Positions 1-6,912 are shown, counted from the stretch's first letter. The stretch is 14,524 bases of DNA from an uncultured Paracoccaceae bacterium (GCA_937907485.1 CALESR010000174.1:1-14524), one strand, 5' to 3'. Program-made: numbers and translations. The notes: generated from the letters alone by a model not told the origin.

Positions 1-11
1 GAGCAAAGATG
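1..11 (+). repeat. Probable 3' tail of a dispersed repeat copy (copy D, truncated by window edge)
   Basis: The first bases, GAGCAAAGATG, equal the 3' tail of the repeat seen as copy C (14470-14524, reverse strand) and nearly equal copies A and B. Only the tail lies inside the window, so the assignment rests on 11 bases plus its identity to copy C. If correct, the last three bases of the repeat are the ATG of queG. Confidence 0.35.
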
Positions 12-1040
12 CAGGTGCTGAAAGGGGCCCTGGTCGCGCGGGCGCTGGAGGAGGGGTTCAGCGCCATTGGCATCTGTCGGCCGGGCGCGATCCCTGAGGC
101 GGCCGGGCGGTTGGCCGAGTTTGTCGCCGAGGGGCGGCACGGCCAGATGGGTTGGATGGAAGAGCGGATGCACTGGCGCGGCGATCCGGCGGCGCTCTGG
201 CCCGAGGCGCGGTCGGTCATCATGTTGGCCGAGGCCTATACGCCGGGGCATGACCCCTTGGCGGTGCTGGGCCAGCGCGAGGCTGGGGCGATCAGCGTCT
301 ATGCGCAGGGGCGCGATTATCACGACGTGGTCAAGGCGCGGCTGAAGCGCCTTGGCCGGTGGTTGATCGAGGCGGGCGGCGGCGGCATCAAGGTTTTCGT
401 CGATACGGCGCCGGTGATGGAAAAGCCCCTGGCGGCGGCGGCCGGGCTGGGCTGGCAGGGCAAGCACACCAATCTTCTGGGCCGCGATCTGGGGAACTGG
501 GTGTTTCTGGGCGCGATCTTTACCACGCTGGAGCTGCCGGTCGATGCGCCCGCCGAGGCGCGGTGCGGGTCCTGCACCGCCTGTCTGGACATCTGCCCGA
601 CGCAGGCCTTTCCCGCGCCCTATCAACTGGATGCGCGGCGCTGCATTTCCTATCTGACCATCGAACACTCCGGGCCGGTGGACCCCGCGCTGCGCCCGCT
701 GCTGGGCAACCGGATCTATGGCTGCGACGATTGTCTGGCGATCTGCCCGTGGAACAAGTTCGCCGCCGAGGCGCGCGAGGTGAAATACGCCGCGCGTGAG
801 GGGATGCTGGCGCCGCCGCTGGCGGATCTGGCGGCGCTGGAGGATGCCGGGTTCCGGGCGCGGTTCGCGGGTTCGCCCATCAAGCGGATCGGTCGCAACC
901 GCTTCGTGCGCAACGTGCTGTATGCGATCGGCAACAGCGGCGCGCCGCATCTGGCCAGTGCGGCGCAGCCGCTGCTGGGTGACGCTGACCCGGTGGTGGC
1001 CGAGGCCGCCGCCTGGGCGCTGTCACGCCTGCAGCAGTGA
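9..1040 (+). CDS. queG: Epoxyqueuosine reductase QueG
   Basis: QueG carries out the last step of queuosine synthesis: the cobalamin- and iron-sulfur-dependent reduction of epoxyqueuosine to queuosine in the wobble position of GUN-anticodon tRNAs, in the cytoplasm. The 343-residue product has the usual family length. It shows the catalytic-region motif DTAPVMEKPLA (Asp132), a ferredoxin-like cluster CGSCTACLDICP (Cys186, 189, 192, 196), and a second set at Cys212, Cys239, Cys242 and Cys246 (YGCDDCLAICPWNKFA). The C-terminal part (about 290-340) looks like the HEAT-like repeat segment of the long QueG form. The ATG at 9 fits the family N-terminus, but only eight bases precede it and no strong Shine-Dalgarno is visible, so an upstream start cannot be excluded. 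The 3' end overlaps the convergent GST gene by 18 bp, with no room for a terminator. Confidence 0.95.
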   Translation: MQVLKGALVARALEEGFSAIGICRPGAIPEAAGRLAEFVAEGRHGQMGWMEERMHWRGDPAALWPEARSVIMLAEAYTPGHDPLAVLGQREAGAISVYAQGRDYHDVVKARLKRLGRWLIEAGGGGIKVFVDTAPVMEKPLAAAAGLGWQGKHTNLLGRDLGNWVFLGAIFTTLELPVDAPAEARCGSCTACLDICPTQAFPAPYQLDARRCISYLTIEHSGPVDPALRPLLGNRIYGCDDCLAICPWNKFAAEAREVKYAAREGMLAPPLADLAALEDAGFRARFAGSPIKRIGRNRFVRNVLYAIGNSGAPHLASAAQPLLGDADPVVAEAAAWALSRLQQ

Positions 1041-1892
1041 CATCGCCTGCGGCCAGGCCGCCGGGTCGGCGACGGTCTTGTCGCGGCAGAAGGCATTGCA
1101 AAAGCCGATGACCTGCCCCTCGATGCGGGCGAAATGGCTGACGGGTTTGCCGGAATAAGGGCAGGCGGCGTTGATCGACGGCCCCTCGCAGGCCTCGGCG
1201 GGCAGGGGCGCCGGGCCGGGCCAGGGGCGACGCGGATAGGGGCGGTCGTAAAACGGCTGGTCTGCGCCGTCCACCCGCCCCATTGCCCGCCAGCGGCGAA
1301 AGGCCGGATGCGCCAGATGCGCCTGCACATAGGCCATCGCCGGGTCGCTGACCGGCAGGTTGTAGCCGGCGATGCGGGCCGCCACCGGGGCGAAAAAGGC
1401 ATCCGCCGCGCTGTAGTCACCGCAGAGCCACGGCCCGCTGGCGCCGGTTTCCGACCGCGCCCAGACCCAGAGCGCCTGCAGCCGCGCCAGATCCTCCAGC
1501 ACGGCCTGCGGCGGCTGGCAGTCGGTATAGCTGAGGCGCAGGTTCATCGGGCAATGGCTGCGCAGGGCGACAAAGCCCGCGTGCATCTCGGCGCTGAGGG
1601 CGCGGGCGATGGCGCGGGCCTTTGGTTCGCGCGGCCAGTGCCCGGCCTCGGGGTGGCGGGTGGCCAGTTCCTCGGCAATGGCGAGACTGTCGGCGACCAC
1701 GACCCCCTCGGGAAAGCGCACGGCGGGCACCGTGCGGGCCGGAAACCACGCGGCCAGGGTCTGGGCAAAGCCCGGCTCATAGAACCGCGTCACCGTCAGC
1801 CGGGGCTTGAGGCCAAAGGCCTCGAACAGCAGCCAGCCGCGCAGCGACCACGAGGAATAGCCACGGTCGCCAATGCAGAGGTCATAGGTCAT
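1023..1892 (-). CDS. Glutathione S-transferase family protein with a cysteine-bearing C-terminal tail
   Basis: The 289-residue protein has an N-terminal thioredoxin-like GST domain (about 1-85) with the YSSWSLRGWL motif at 12-21, the TVPA cis-proline loop at 54-57 and the DSLAI glutathione-contact motif at 69-73. A helical GST C-domain follows (about 90-205). After a proline-rich linker there is an extra tail of about 55 residues with Cys235, Cys244 (CPYSGKP) and Cys265/Cys269 (GFCNAFCRDKT), arranged like a small metal-binding or YHS/treble-clef-like knuckle. The substrate is unknown; the family generally conjugates or reduces electrophiles with glutathione. An open frame extends upstream, but the ATG at 1892 is preceded by AGGAG at good spacing and matches the GST fold start, so I chose it. 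It is divergent from the rpoH gene and could share its stress response. The GST-fold call is firm; the role of the tail is not known. Confidence 0.88.
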   Translation of the reverse strand: MTYDLCIGDRGYSSWSLRGWLLFEAFGLKPRLTVTRFYEPGFAQTLAAWFPARTVPAVRFPEGVVVADSLAIAEELATRHPEAGHWPREPKARAIARALSAEMHAGFVALRSHCPMNLRLSYTDCQPPQAVLEDLARLQALWVWARSETGASGPWLCGDYSAADAFFAPVAARIAGYNLPVSDPAMAYVQAHLAHPAFRRWRAMGRVDGADQPFYDRPYPRRPWPGPAPLPAEACEGPSINAACPYSGKPVSHFARIEGQVIGFCNAFCRDKTVADPAAWPQAMSLLQA

Positions 1893-1967
1893 GGAGGGGC
1901 TCCTGCCGGTTTTTGCCCACCATGCCGCAAGCGGGCCGGGGCGGCAAATTCCGAATTGTGCGGCGAT

Positions 1968-1996
1968 TGATCGGATTTTGCGATGGACCGGTGAAC
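1968..1996 (+). promoter_or_regulatory. Weak ECF-type promoter candidate upstream of rpoH
   Basis: In the 151 bp between the GST and rpoH starts, TGATCG at 1968-1973 resembles the -35 element (TGATCC) used by RpoE/ChrR-type ECF sigma factors of Rhodobacter. These are known to drive rpoHII in R. sphaeroides. The matching -10 (TAAGA) is not clearly present: 18 bp downstream lies TGAAC, which agrees poorly. Offered only because of the -35 match and its position. Confidence 0.2.
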
Positions 1997-2043
1997 CGAT
2001 GCGCCCGCTGCTGCGTATCCGGGGGGACACAGGAGAGGTGAAC

Positions 2044-2922
2044 ATGGCCCTCGACAGCACCGGAACCGACCGCATGGCCCGCCGGATGATGCGCGCCGAG
2101 ATGCTGGATGCCGAGACCGAGCTCGACCTTGCCCGCGCATGGCGAGACCGGCGCGACGAGGCGGCGCTGCACCGGCTGGTCACGGCCTATATGCGCCTGG
2201 CGATTTCGATGGCGGCAAAATTCCGCCGCTATGGCGCGCCGATGCCCGACCTGATCCAGGAGGCCGGGCTGGGCCTGATGAAGGCCGCCGACCGGTTCGA
2301 CCCCGACCGTGGCGTGCGGTTCTCGACCTATGCGGTGTGGTGGATCAAGGCCTCGATTCAGGACTTTGTCATGCGCAACTGGTCGATGGTGCGCACCGGC
2401 TCGACAACGGCGCAAAAGGCGCTGTTCTTCAACCTGCGCCGGGTGCAGGCCGAGTTGCAGCGCGAGGCGCGCGACCTCGGTGCGGTTGTCGAAGGTGAGG
2501 CGCTCAGCCTCGCCGTGGCCGAGCGCATCGGCGTGCCCTTGGCCGATGTGCTGATGATGGAGGGGCGGCTGTCGGGCGGTGATCTGTCGCTGAACCTGCG
2601 GGCTGCGGGCGACGACGAGGGGCGCGAGTGGATCGACAGCCTCGCCGACGACAGCGAAAGCACCGATGCGCGCGTCGCCGGGTCACAGGACGCCCGCCGC
2701 CTGCGGGGCTGGCTGGCCGAGTCGCTGGCCAGCCTGACCCCGCGCGAGCAGCGCATCATCGCGGCGCGCAAACTGGCGGACGAGCCGCGCACGCTCGAGG
2801 ATCTGGGCGGCGAACTGGGCCTGTCCAAGGAGCGCGTGCGGCAGATCGAGGCCGCCGCGCTGGCCAAGATGAAGCGCGATCTTGTCCAGCGGGCGCCGGG
2901 TGTTTATGCCCTGCTGGCATGA
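2044..2922 (+). CDS. rpoH: Heat-shock family RNA polymerase sigma factor (RpoH, RpoHII-like)
   Basis: A 292-residue sigma-70 family factor of the sigma-32 group. Region 2 spans about 41-113, with DLIQEAGLGLMKAADRFDP, the RGVRFSTYAVWWIKASI core-binding and -10 recognition segment, and RNWSMVR. The RpoH box QKALFFNLRR lies at 124-133 and identifies it as RpoH rather than a housekeeping or ECF factor. Region 4 has a helix-turn-helix at about 251-275 (LEDLGGELGLSKERVRQIE). The N-terminus lacks the GLNRYLQEI...FPML stretch of the main alphaproteobacterial RpoH and instead matches the second paralogue, RpoHII, which in Rhodobacter responds to singlet oxygen downstream of RpoE-ChrR. AGGAGAGG at 2031-2038, five bases before the ATG, fixes the start. 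The stop overlaps the next gene's start (ATGA), so the two are translationally coupled. Confidence 0.93.
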   Translation: MALDSTGTDRMARRMMRAEMLDAETELDLARAWRDRRDEAALHRLVTAYMRLAISMAAKFRRYGAPMPDLIQEAGLGLMKAADRFDPDRGVRFSTYAVWWIKASIQDFVMRNWSMVRTGSTTAQKALFFNLRRVQAELQREARDLGAVVEGEALSLAVAERIGVPLADVLMMEGRLSGGDLSLNLRAAGDDEGREWIDSLADDSESTDARVAGSQDARRLRGWLAESLASLTPREQRIIAARKLADEPRTLEDLGGELGLSKERVRQIEAAALAKMKRDLVQRAPGVYALLA

Positions 2923-3716
2923 GACAGGCTGTTTTCCTGCTGCTTTCCCTTGGCCTTCCGGCGCAGGCTGAACCGATCGGCCCCTATGCGCTGGCCGCGC
3001 TGCCCTCGGCGGCGATCACCATTCTGGGCGAAACCCACGACAACCCGCTGCATCACGCCTTGCAGGCCCGGGCAATCGAGGCCCTGCACCCCGCCGCGCT
3101 GGTCTGGGAGATGCTGACGCCAGACCAGGCGGCGCGCATGCCTGATGAGCGTGGTGATCCCGCCACCGTCGGCGCCGCGCTGGGCTGGGAGGGCACCGGC
3201 TGGCCCGAGTTTTCGCTGTATTTCCCGCTGGTTCAGGCGGCAGGCGGGGCGCGCCACTTTGGCGCTGCCGTGCCCCGCCCACAGGCAAGGCGCGCCTTTG
3301 CCGAGGGGGCGGCGGCGGTCTTTGCCGGCGATGCGGTGCGGTTCGGGCTGGACCTCGCCCTGCCGCCCCTTGAGCAATCCGCCCGCGAGGCCGAGCAGTT
3401 CGACGCCCATTGCGGCGCGATGCCGCTGGAGATGATGGGCGGCATGGTGCAGGCGCAGCGGCTGCGCGACGCCGAACTGGCGCGGGTGGCGCTGCTGGCG
3501 CTGGAGCAGACGGGCGGGCCGGTGGTGGTGATCGCGGGCTCAGGGCATGCGCGGCGCGATCAGGGCATCCCGGCGGCGCTGGCGCTGGCCGCGCCGCAGA
3601 CCGGGGTGCTGTCGCTGGCCTTCCTCGAATCACATCCTGAACCGGACGCGCCCTTTGACCTCTGGCTGGTCACCGACCCGGCCGAGCGCGACGATCCCTG
3701 CGCCAGCCTGCGATAA
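2919..3716 (+). CDS. ChaN-like secreted heme-binding family protein
   Basis: The 265-residue product begins with a short signal peptide (MRQAVFLLLSLGLPAQA, likely cleaved after residue 17). There is no lipobox cysteine, so it is probably periplasmic. It carries the ChaN family marks: ILGETHDNPLHH at 35-46, WEML at 63-66, the HCGAMPLEMM segment at 163-172, AQRLRDAELA at 179-188, and GSGHARRDQGIP at 207-218. Cys164 and Cys260 could form a disulfide. Family members such as Campylobacter ChaN bind heme and are tied to iron or heme acquisition. The gene starts inside the stop codon of the sigma-factor gene, so it should be expressed with it. That links it to a stress regulon rather than to an iron-uptake operon, which is inference. 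A bidirectional terminator follows directly. Confidence 0.82.
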   Translation: MRQAVFLLLSLGLPAQAEPIGPYALAALPSAAITILGETHDNPLHHALQARAIEALHPAALVWEMLTPDQAARMPDERGDPATVGAALGWEGTGWPEFSLYFPLVQAAGGARHFGAAVPRPQARRAFAEGAAAVFAGDAVRFGLDLALPPLEQSAREAEQFDAHCGAMPLEMMGGMVQAQRLRDAELARVALLALEQTGGPVVVIAGSGHARRDQGIPAALALAAPQTGVLSLAFLESHPEPDAPFDLWLVTDPAERDDPCASLR

Positions 3717-3723
3717 CGCAAAA

Positions 3724-3756
3724 GGGCCGGTCCAACGACCGGCCCCCTGTTTTGTC
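3724..3756. terminator. Bidirectional intrinsic terminator
   Basis: A perfect 9-bp stem (GGGCCGGTC at 3724-3732, GACCGGCCC at 3737-3745) with a 4-base loop sits between two convergent genes. On the + strand it is followed by CCTGTTTTGTC. On the - strand the cgcaaaa before the stem reads as TTTTGCG after it. It can therefore end transcription of both the rpoH/chaN-like unit and the Bax inhibitor gene. Confidence 0.88.
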
Positions 3757-3766
3757 TGTCCGCCGT

Positions 3767-4549
3767 TTATTCCCGGTTGCCGAGGAACATCAGCAGGAAC
3801 TGGAACATGTTCAGGAAGTCCAGATACAGGCTCATCGCGCCCGAAATCGCGGCCTTGTCCAGCCACTCCTGATCGCCCTGCGCGGCGTGCGCGATATAGG
3901 TGCTCTTGATCTGCTGGGTGTCCCAGGCGGTCAGACCGGCGAAAATCAGCACGCCCAGACCCGAGATCGCGAACATCATCGCCGGCGATTGCAGGAAGAT
4001 GTTGATGATCATCGCCACCAGAAGGCCGATCACACCCATGGTCAGGAAGGTGCCCATGCCGCTGAGGTTGCGCTTGGTGGTATAGCCGATCAGGCTGAGA
4101 CCGGCAAAGGCGATGGCGGTCACGAGGAAGGTCTGCACGATCGAGAACGAGGTATAGACCAGGAAGATCGAGCTGAGCGACAGGCCGATCAGCGCCGCAA
4201 AGACGAAGAAGCCGACCTGCACCGCCGCCGCCGAGGCGCGGTTCATCAGCGCACCAAAGCCGAAGAAGATAAAGGCCAGCGGCGCCAGCATCACCACCCA
4301 GCGCAACGGCGAGGCATAGAGTGCATAGCCAAAGCTGGACAGATACTGCCCGTTCGGCAGTTGCGCCGCCGCCGAGGCGACGTCGGTGGTGGTCGCCAGC
4401 CCGGCAATCGCCCAGGCCCCCAGCGCGGTAATCAGCATGCCCACGGACATCGTGCCGTAGACCTTGTTCATGTGGCTGCGCAGGCCTGCGTCGATACTGG
4501 CGCCAAGGGCACCGATGTCACTCGGGCGCGCGGTCTGGTAGTTGGCCAT
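3767..4549 (-). CDS. Bax inhibitor-1/YccA (TMBIM) family membrane protein
   Basis: A 260-residue integral inner-membrane protein with about seven hydrophobic segments (roughly 35-55, 83-101, 110-130, 136-154, 168-187, 193-210, 236-256). The BI-1 hallmarks are near the C-terminus: LTAWDTQQIK with Asp210 and LYLDFLNMFQFLLMFLG with Asp244. These correspond to the paired aspartates of the pH-sensing calcium-leak site in bacterial BI-1 (YetJ type). In other bacteria the family is linked to ion leak and to the FtsH protease system. An in-frame ATG lies ten codons upstream, but the ATG at 4549 has GGAGGG seven bases before it, and that motif would be inside the longer version, so 4549 is preferred. 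It lies downstream of the DUF1127 gene on the same strand across a 104 bp gap that holds a promoter candidate of its own. Confidence 0.92.
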   Translation of the reverse strand: MANYQTARPSDIGALGASIDAGLRSHMNKVYGTMSVGMLITALGAWAIAGLATTTDVASAAAQLPNGQYLSSFGYALYASPLRWVVMLAPLAFIFFGFGALMNRASAAAVQVGFFVFAALIGLSLSSIFLVYTSFSIVQTFLVTAIAFAGLSLIGYTTKRNLSGMGTFLTMGVIGLLVAMIINIFLQSPAMMFAISGLGVLIFAGLTAWDTQQIKSTYIAHAAQGDQEWLDKAAISGAMSLYLDFLNMFQFLLMFLGNRE

Positions 4550-4609
4550 CTTTCCCTCCGTTGGAATTCTCAGGGACACTGCCCGAAAGGGGCCGCGCCG
4601 ATGGCCAAC

Positions 4610-4638
4610 ATATTGGCATTGGTTCCGGTGATTTCAAG
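4610..4638 (-). promoter_or_regulatory. Candidate RpoH-type promoter for the Bax inhibitor gene
   Basis: Read on the - strand, CTTGAAA (4632-4638) is followed after 14 bases by GCCAATAT (4610-4617). This resembles the sigma-32 pattern CTTGAAA-N11-16-CCCCATNT, with a complete -35 and five of seven specified -10 positions. A housekeeping reading, TTGAAA-N17-AATATG, is also possible. The -10 region overlaps a small inverted repeat, GCCAA-CATA-TTGGC (4604-4617). About 60 bases separate it from the start codon. Confidence 0.4.
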
Positions 4639-4653
4639 TCTTGGCAGGGTGCC

Positions 4654-4878
4654 TCAGCGCCAATGGCGCGGCGCATCCCAAAAGGGCCGGGCCGCCTCGG
4701 CCCTCGCCTGATCGGGCGTCAGGCCCAGATCGGCCAATTGCACCGCATCCAGCGCGGCCAGATGCCGGCGCTGACGGGCCAGCGCGCGCATCTCAGTCCA
4801 GCGGCGCAGCAGCAGAGCGGGGCGCGGCAGCGACAGCAGGGGCGCGAACAGGGTCAGGGCGCGGGCAGAGCGGAACAT
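4654..4878 (-). CDS. DUF1127 domain small protein
   Basis: A 74-residue basic protein. The segment from about 27 to 72 (WTEMRALARQRRHLAALD, then LADLGL, then EAARPFWDAPRHWR) matches the DUF1127/YjiS pattern, including the LxDxGL core and the RPFWDAP-xxWR ending frequent in Rhodobacteraceae. Some short alphaproteobacterial DUF1127 proteins affect small-RNA turnover and phosphate or stress physiology; no function can be assigned to this one. Several in-frame starts lie upstream. The ATG at 4878 has AGAGGAAAG just before it and gives the usual family length. It is divergent from the LysR gene across 85 bp, so it may be that regulator's target. Confidence 0.8.
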   Translation of the reverse strand: MFRSARALTLFAPLLSLPRPALLLRRWTEMRALARQRRHLAALDAVQLADLGLTPDQARAEAARPFWDAPRHWR

Positions 4879-4903
4879 CGGGGCTTTCCTCTTGGTGATG
4901 CGA

Positions 4904-4949
4904 GTCGCGGGTTTCATCGCGACGCTTGATTGAATAATCGGCTTGCGAT
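4904..4949. promoter_or_regulatory. Inverted repeats in the divergent DUF1127/LysR region
   Basis: Two candidate protein-binding sites lie in the 85 bp between divergent genes. One is the perfect 6-bp inverted repeat GTCGCG-N8-CGCGAC (4904-4923), near the DUF1127 start. The other is ATCG-N5-CGAT (4937-4949), an ATC-N7-GAT arrangement of the kind LysR proteins often bind, 14 bases before the first possible LysR start. Function is inferred from position and symmetry. Confidence 0.4.
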
Positions 4950-4963
4950 AATTAGGAAAACGA

Positions 4964-5875
4964 ATGTTCGTCATGCCATGCATCAGGGTTCTTGATATGC
5001 GCCGCAACCTCGACCTCTCGGCCCTGCGGGCCCTCGCCGCGATTGCCGATTTCGGCGGTGTGACCCGTGCGGCGCATGTGCTGAACCTGACGCAATCGGC
5101 GGTGTCCATGCAGATCAAGCGGTTGGAGGACTCGCTCGGCCTCGATCTGCTCGACCGTTCGGGGCGCGGCGTCAGCCTCAGCGCCTCGGGCGACCAGCTC
5201 TTGACCTATGCGCGGCGGATTCTGGCGCTGAACGACGAGGCGGTCTCGCGCCTCACCGATTCAGCTTATGAGGGCGAGATCATGGTCATGGTGCCGCATG
5301 ACATCGTCTATCCGCATATCCCGCAGGTGCTGCGCCATTTTCAGCAGATGTTCCCCCGCATGCAGGTCAAGTTGCAGGCCCGCAATACCATCAAGGCCAA
5401 GGCGGCCTATGCGGCGGGCGAGTGTGACCTGATCCTGACCACCGAGCAGCATTGCGAGCCGGGCGGCGAGACCCTGACCCGGCTGCCGCTGATCTGGATC
5501 GGCGCGCCGGGCGGGCAGGCGTGGCGCCAGCGGCCGCTGCGGCTGGCGCTGGGGCGGTATTGTGTGTTCCGGCCGGGGATCATCGGGGCGCTCGACCGGG
5601 CGGGCATCCCTTGGGAGGCAGCGGTCGAGTCACAATCCGACCGCACGCTGGACGCCGCCGTCAGTTGCGACATGGCGATCCACGCCCTGCTGGCCGGGAC
5701 CGAGCCACCGCATGCCGAACGCATCGCCCATGGCGGCACCTTGCCCGAACTGGGCAGCCACCTCGTCAACCTTTACGTCCGCCCCGGCCTGCCCAAACCC
5801 GGCGTCGCCGCGCTGGCCGACCTGCTGCGCAAGGCCTGGAGCGGCGAGCCGCGTCAGGCCCTCGCGGCGGAATAG
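4964..5875 (+). CDS. LysR family transcriptional regulator
   Basis: A 303-residue LTTR. The N-terminal winged helix-turn-helix (about 16-75) has GGVTRAAHVLNLTQSAVSMQ and IKRLEDSLGLDLLDRSGRG. The remainder is the periplasmic-binding-protein-like effector domain, with little sequence to suggest a ligand. AGGAAAA at 4954-4960 supports the ATG at 4964. The ATG at 4997 (MRRNLDL...), 33 bases in, would place the start at the position usual for the family and is a real alternative giving 292 residues. It is divergent from the DUF1127 gene with LysR-like boxes between them, suggesting autoregulation and control of that neighbour. Its stop is separated by a single base from the convergent oxidoreductase's stop. 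Confidence 0.9.
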   Translation: MFVMPCIRVLDMRRNLDLSALRALAAIADFGGVTRAAHVLNLTQSAVSMQIKRLEDSLGLDLLDRSGRGVSLSASGDQLLTYARRILALNDEAVSRLTDSAYEGEIMVMVPHDIVYPHIPQVLRHFQQMFPRMQVKLQARNTIKAKAAYAAGECDLILTTEQHCEPGGETLTRLPLIWIGAPGGQAWRQRPLRLALGRYCVFRPGIIGALDRAGIPWEAAVESQSDRTLDAAVSCDMAIHALLAGTEPPHAERIAHGGTLPELGSHLVNLYVRPGLPKPGVAALADLLRKAWSGEPRQALAAE

Positions 5876-5876
5876 G

Positions 5877-6836
5877 TCACATCGTCACCACCACCTTGCC
5901 GGTCGAGGCACGGCTGCGCATCAACTCCATCGCCTCGGCGGTGCGGTCCAGCGGCAGGGTGTGGCTGACATGCGGGTGCAACTCGCCGCGCGCATACATC
6001 GCCATCAGATCGCGCAGCGACCGGGTGATGACCTGCGGCTGGAACGCGGCATAACCGCCCCAATAAAAGCCGATCACCGAGATATTCTTGACCAGCAGGA
6101 TGTTCGCCGGGAACTGCGGCACCCCGCCACCGGCAAAACCGATGACGATAAACCGCCCCTCGGGGTTCAGCGCCCGCAGCGCGGCACTGGCCGCCGGTTC
6201 GCCAACCGCGTCATAGACCACGTCGACCCCACCCAGCGCCTTGAACGCGGCCTTCAGGTCGGTGCCCTCGCTGTCGATCAGCACCGAGGCCCCCGCCGCC
6301 CGCGCCACCGCCAGCTTTTCCGGCCCGCGCGCCACCGCCACCACCCGCGCCCCCATCCGCGCGCCGATCTCGACCGCCGTCAGCCCGACGCCCCCGGCAG
6401 CGCCCAGCACCAGCAGCGTCTCGCCCGCCGCCAACCGCGCCCGATGCGTCAGTGCGACATGCGAGGTGCCATAGGCCACCATGAAACCCGCGGCCTGCTC
6501 AAAGGGCATCGACTCGGGGATCGGCAGGCAGCGCGCGGCGGGGAAACAGCCATATTCCGCCAGCCCGCCCTGCCCGGCAAAGGCGGCAACCCGCTGGCCG
6601 ATCGCCAACCCGGTGACGCCCTCGCCCAAGGCCTCGACCTCGCCGGCGACCTCCATCCCCATGACAAAGGGCAGGGGCGGGCGCTCCTGATACTGGCCTT
6701 TGGCCATCAGCAGATCGGCAAAATTGAGGCCACAGGCCCGGTTGCGCAACCGCACCTCGCCGGGGCCGGGCACCGGCACCGGCAAGTCGATGACCGACGG
6801 CGGGGCCTCGGTCGAGGACAGGACAAAAGCACGCAT
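5877..6836 (-). CDS. Zinc-independent NAD(P)H:quinone oxidoreductase (MDR superfamily)
   Basis: A 319-residue medium-chain reductase. It has the GroES-like catalytic domain (about 1-125) with the QOR signature LNFADLLMAKGQY at 38-50, then the Rossmann domain with GAAGGVGLTAVEIG at 145-158. The cysteine set of the structural zinc is absent, as in quinone oxidoreductases. The likely reaction is NADPH-dependent reduction of quinones or activated double bonds (enoyl-type substrates) in the cytoplasm; the substrate cannot be told from sequence. GGAGGG (6844-6849 on the - strand) supports the start at 6836 over an upstream in-frame ATG. The leader contains a perfect hairpin and, further up, a cluster of TTGCAA half-sites, so it is probably regulated. 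Confidence 0.9.
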   Translation of the reverse strand: MRAFVLSSTEAPPSVIDLPVPVPGPGEVRLRNRACGLNFADLLMAKGQYQERPPLPFVMGMEVAGEVEALGEGVTGLAIGQRVAAFAGQGGLAEYGCFPAARCLPIPESMPFEQAAGFMVAYGTSHVALTHRARLAAGETLLVLGAAGGVGLTAVEIGARMGARVVAVARGPEKLAVARAAGASVLIDSEGTDLKAAFKALGGVDVVYDAVGEPAASAALRALNPEGRFIVIGFAGGGVPQFPANILLVKNISVIGFYWGGYAAFQPQVITRSLRDLMAMYARGELHPHVSHTLPLDRTAEAMELMRSRASTGKVVVTM

Positions 6837-6853
6837 CGAATTTCCCTCCGGGT

Positions 6854-6877
6854 CTGACGCCTGCACAATGGCGTCAG
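6854..6877 (-). promoter_or_regulatory. Perfect hairpin in the quinone oxidoreductase leader
   Basis: CTGACGCC (6854-6861) and GGCGTCAG (6870-6877) form an 8-bp stem with an 8-base loop, four bases upstream of the Shine-Dalgarno of the gene starting at 6836. It may be an RNA leader element or a DNA operator (TGACGCC-N8-GGCGTCA). Confidence 0.5.
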
Positions 6878-6912
6878 GCGAGCCGAGGGGCAAGCCCACG
6901 CCAGACCGGTCG

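Noticed and set aside
1893..2183. N-terminal extension of the GST-like gene by 97 codons on the - strand
   Set aside because: The extension overlaps the 5' part of the sigma-factor gene on the other strand, and the added residues look random. The ATG at 1892 has a good Shine-Dalgarno and matches the GST fold start.
3752..4711. Long + strand open frame opposite the Bax inhibitor gene
   Set aside because: It is rich in His, Arg and Gln, with no fold or Shine-Dalgarno. It is the high-GC shadow of a clear seven-helix membrane protein.
5562..6857. 431-codon + strand frame over the oxidoreductase
   Set aside because: The composition (Arg, His, Pro rich) is typical of an antisense shadow, and it overlaps two well-supported genes.
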